Below are positions 6,817 to 8,698 of a DNA stretch of 8,698 bases, piece after piece (within the stretch, counting starts at the first letter, position 1; every line of letters starts with the position of its first letter). The DNA is from Halieaceae bacterium (GTDB lineage: Bacteria; Pseudomonadota; Gammaproteobacteria; Pseudomonadales; Halieaceae). The position numbers and the translations under genes were made by a program. The notes under the pieces are model-generated. The model worked only from the letters and a program-made list of their open reading frames with translations, had not been told where the DNA came from and made no database searches. The stretch lies in NCBI GenBank assembly GCA_011524755.1, contig WTJR01000069.1, positions 15,974 through 24,671 on the forward strand, in the 5' to 3' direction.

Positions 6817-8361
6817 ATGACAGACGATAGCAAAGACGCTTTGCGCGCAGCGTCCTTTGAACCGAGAGCCGCTACTCAAAGCACCCAAGAGATTTCCGAT
6901 GCGCCTCGCCCCGTAGGCACATGGGTAGCGCTAGCAATAGGTGCGGTGTTGCTCGGGTTTGTAGTCTTCATTTTGCCTCAGCTAGCCCCTACACCTGACA
7001 GTCAGTCTTCAGCTGCACCGGGCACTATTTTGGAAGACACGCAGACAGCCACTGCATCATCGGCCAGTGCAGCGCAGGAGAATGCCTCGGAACGAAGCCC
7101 CTTTGCGGAAGCGCAGCTGGCCAAGGTAAGGCGCTCAGCGCAGGAAGTACTGCAATCATTGCTGGAGACACAGTCTCGACTCGAGTCGCGCGGTGTCGAT
7201 CAATGGGCCGCTGATGACTTTTTAGCCGCTAGCGCCGTCGCTTTAGAAGGTGATTCCTTGTACCGAGCACAAGATTTTGATGCGGCCGAAGCTCTGTATC
7301 AGCAGGCACTTGATTCGTTGAACGGACTCGAAGCAAGGCTAAGCGACGAAATCGATAGTAGGCTGGCAGTGCTACTCAACGCGATCGAGTCAGGCGATGA
7401 AGCCACAGCAGGCACTATCGCTCCCTTGCTTCAACAAATGGCGCCCGATAGCGATGCAGTGTTCGATGCCGTCGAACGCGTACCCCTCATGCCGGCCATT
7501 ACAGAGCTAGAAACAGCCGCGAAGGCAAGCTTCGAGCAAGGTCGTTTGAGTACTGCGGCATCTCAAATCGATGAGGCGTTGGAGCTCGACCCCGCACACC
7601 AGCGTTTGGCAAAGGTAGCTCAGCAGTACAAGTCGGCACTAACCCAGCAGCGTTTTGAAGATGCCATGACGAAAGGCTTTGCGTTATTGGGTAACAATGA
7701 TTTCTCCGGCGCACGGGCTTCCTTTCAGTCGGCACGAAATATTCTTCCCGCTGCTGACGGTCCGAAGGCCGCGCTGGCACAGCTCGAGGAGGCAGAGACC
7801 TTATCGCGCCTCAATGACTTGCTGAGTCAGGCCGCTGATCTTGCGGCAAAGGAGCAATGGGCGAAGGCAGTCGAGGTTTTAGAAGCGGCGCTTGCCATTG
7901 ATGCCAGTCTTGTTGAAGCGTCAGATGGCCTTGATCGGGCCCGCCCGTTGGCCGAGCTCTTTGCGAAACTCGATACGATCGTCGAAAAGCAAGCGCGTCT
8001 GGTCGATCCCGTTGTACTCAGTGAGGCACAACTTTCTCTGTCAGAGGCCGAGGCCGCACTGGCAGCAAATGCCCAAACATCGCCCGTGCTCAAAGACAAA
8101 GTGGCGGCGGTTCGGTCGGCTGTGGCCACGGCCAGTACACCGCTACCCGTGGTCATCACCTCCGATGGCCTGACAGAGATAACCATCAAGCGGGTTGCCC
8201 GTCTGGGTACCGTCTCGTCAAGAACAGTCTCGCTGCGGCCCGGCCAATATCAATTTCTGGGTAGCCGCGACGGTTACCGAGATGTGTTGATCACTGCCAG
8301 TATCAACGCTACATCCGATAATCGTATTGACGTCCGATGCGAGGAGGCGATCATTCGCTAA
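6817..8361 (+). CDS. Inner-membrane-anchored TPR protein with C-terminal PEGA-like domain
   Basis: A 514-residue protein. The first 30 residues are cytoplasmic and include SFEPR (13-17). One transmembrane helix follows (about 34-56, TWVALAIGAVLLGFVVFIL), without lipobox or clear cleavage site, so the rest should face the periplasm. After a Ser/Ala-rich stretch (57-90) come helical repeats with TPR-like signatures: YRAQDFDAAEALYQQAL (149-165), SFEQGRLSTAASQIDEALEL (238-257), LLGNNDFSGARASFQSA and KEQWAKAVEVLEAALAID further on. The end (about 443-514) is beta-rich with LRPGQYQFLGSRDGYRDV (473-490), matching the R-P-G-x-Y then G-Y pattern of PEGA domains. It starts 17 bp after the previous stop with no obvious Shine-Dalgarno sequence, and its TAA overlaps the next ATG by one base. 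A periplasmic scaffold or surface-layer attachment role is inferred only. Confidence 0.8.
   Translation: MTDDSKDALRAASFEPRAATQSTQEISDAPRPVGTWVALAIGAVLLGFVVFILPQLAPTPDSQSSAAPGTILEDTQTATASSASAAQENASERSPFAEAQLAKVRRSAQEVLQSLLETQSRLESRGVDQWAADDFLAASAVALEGDSLYRAQDFDAAEALYQQALDSLNGLEARLSDEIDSRLAVLLNAIESGDEATAGTIAPLLQQMAPDSDAVFDAVERVPLMPAITELETAAKASFEQGRLSTAASQIDEALELDPAHQRLAKVAQQYKSALTQQRFEDAMTKGFALLGNNDFSGARASFQSARNILPAADGPKAALAQLEEAETLSRLNDLLSQAADLAAKEQWAKAVEVLEAALAIDASLVEASDGLDRARPLAELFAKLDTIVEKQARLVDPVVLSEAQLSLSEAEAALAANAQTSPVLKDKVAAVRSAVATASTPLPVVITSDGLTEITIKRVARLGTVSSRTVSLRPGQYQFLGSRDGYRDVLITASINATSDNRIDVRCEEAIIR
8341..8347 (+). promoter_or_regulatory. Long-spaced ribosome binding site before the last gene
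   Basis: GAGGAGG ends 13 bases before ATG 8361, longer than the optimum of 5-9. Together with the TAATG overlap it suggests that re-initiation after the upstream gene helps translate the next one. Confidence 0.45.
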
Positions 8362-8698
8362 TGTCTAACGAGCGCAACCAATCCCAGTCCTTGTCACCCA
8401 CTGCATTTGAACCTCGCAGTGAAACAACAGTGGCGACAACTCGACGCATAACGCCAGCCGCCACATTGCTGGTCGTAGCGGGCTTGGTCATCGCGTATGT
8501 CCTGTTCTTCTTGCTCACGGCTCGATCGGTATCAGTCACTGTGGAGTCAGAAACAACACCTTCTATCGATATCTCTGGACTGCATTTACCCTTTGGTGAG
8601 CGTTTTCTGATGAGACCCGGCTCCTATGAGCTCGATGTCACCGCTGAGGGATATCGGACCTACACTGGGACTTTGGAGGTAGACGATGCCGAGGTGCA
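8361..8698 (+). CDS. Second membrane-anchored PEGA-like protein, N-terminal part (cut by window edge)
   Basis: An open frame from ATG 8361 to the window end, giving 112 residues with no stop. The cytoplasmic start contains AFEPR (15-19), very like SFEPR in the preceding protein. A transmembrane helix follows at about 32-54 (ATLLVVAGLVIAYVLFFLL). Right after the membrane comes a beta-rich stretch with HLPFGERFLMRPGSYELDV and then AEGYRTYTGTLEV (95-107), the R-P-G-x-Y and G-Y signature of a PEGA domain. The protein should therefore be anchored in the inner membrane and face the periplasm. It overlaps the previous stop by one base. What follows the PEGA domain is outside the window; membrane PEGA proteins can carry a formylglycine-generating-enzyme-like or kinase-type domain, but nothing here shows that. 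Confidence 0.72.
   Translation, partial: MSNERNQSQSLSPTAFEPRSETTVATTRRITPAATLLVVAGLVIAYVLFFLLTARSVSVTVESETTPSIDISGLHLPFGERFLMRPGSYELDVTAEGYRTYTGTLEVDDAEV

Noticed and set aside
7827..8189. Minus-strand open frame of 120 residues rich in Ser and Ala
   Set aside because: Antisense to the helical-repeat gene, with biased composition, no recognisable motif and no ribosome binding site. A coding shadow.
8361..8698. Calling the last gene a formylglycine-generating-enzyme-like or kinase protein
   Set aside because: Only the N-terminal tail, membrane helix and PEGA-like stretch are visible. No catalytic domain lies within the window.

Overview
The window looks like chromosomal DNA of a Gram-negative, moderately GC-rich gammaproteobacterium. 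The evidence is a PdxH N-terminus and a periplasmic gamma-glutamyltransferase that both closely resemble the E. coli proteins as I remember them, plus two outer-membrane-type lipoproteins and signal peptides. A marine lineage of the OM60/NOR5 (Halieaceae) kind is my guess from the gene style only. There are no tRNAs, rRNAs, insertion sequences, integrases or CRISPR arrays.

Left part (1-2880): three ordinary metabolic genes. The start of pdxH (minus strand, cut by the window edge) is divergent from ggt, a complete periplasmic gamma-glutamyltransferase with all the catalytic landmarks. A TesB-like double-hotdog acyl-CoA thioesterase on the minus strand ends tail to tail with ggt, with one base between the stop codons. 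These genes do not obviously belong together.

Right part (2942-8698): a tightly packed plus-strand gene set that is the interesting content. After a 115-bp intergenic region with a -10-like hexamer and a perfect inverted repeat come five genes: (1) an exported TPR protein with an acidic linker and a TonB-C-like domain; (2) a Ser/Gly-rich low-complexity lipoprotein; (3) a lipoprotein with a glycine-rich hydrophobic segment; (4) an inner-membrane-anchored TPR protein ending in a PEGA-like domain; (5) a second inner-membrane-anchored protein with a PEGA-like domain, cut by the right edge. Genes 1/2 and 2/3 overlap by ATGA, 3/4 are 17 bp apart, and 4/5 overlap by one base (TAATG).

Reading them together, I infer one envelope-spanning assembly: two inner-membrane proteins facing the periplasm, a soluble periplasmic TPR/TonB-C protein and two lipid-anchored proteins, several with long disordered linkers that could bridge the periplasm. 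I do not recognise a named pathway for this set. It is the best candidate here for an undescribed system, and its function cannot be derived from the sequence alone.
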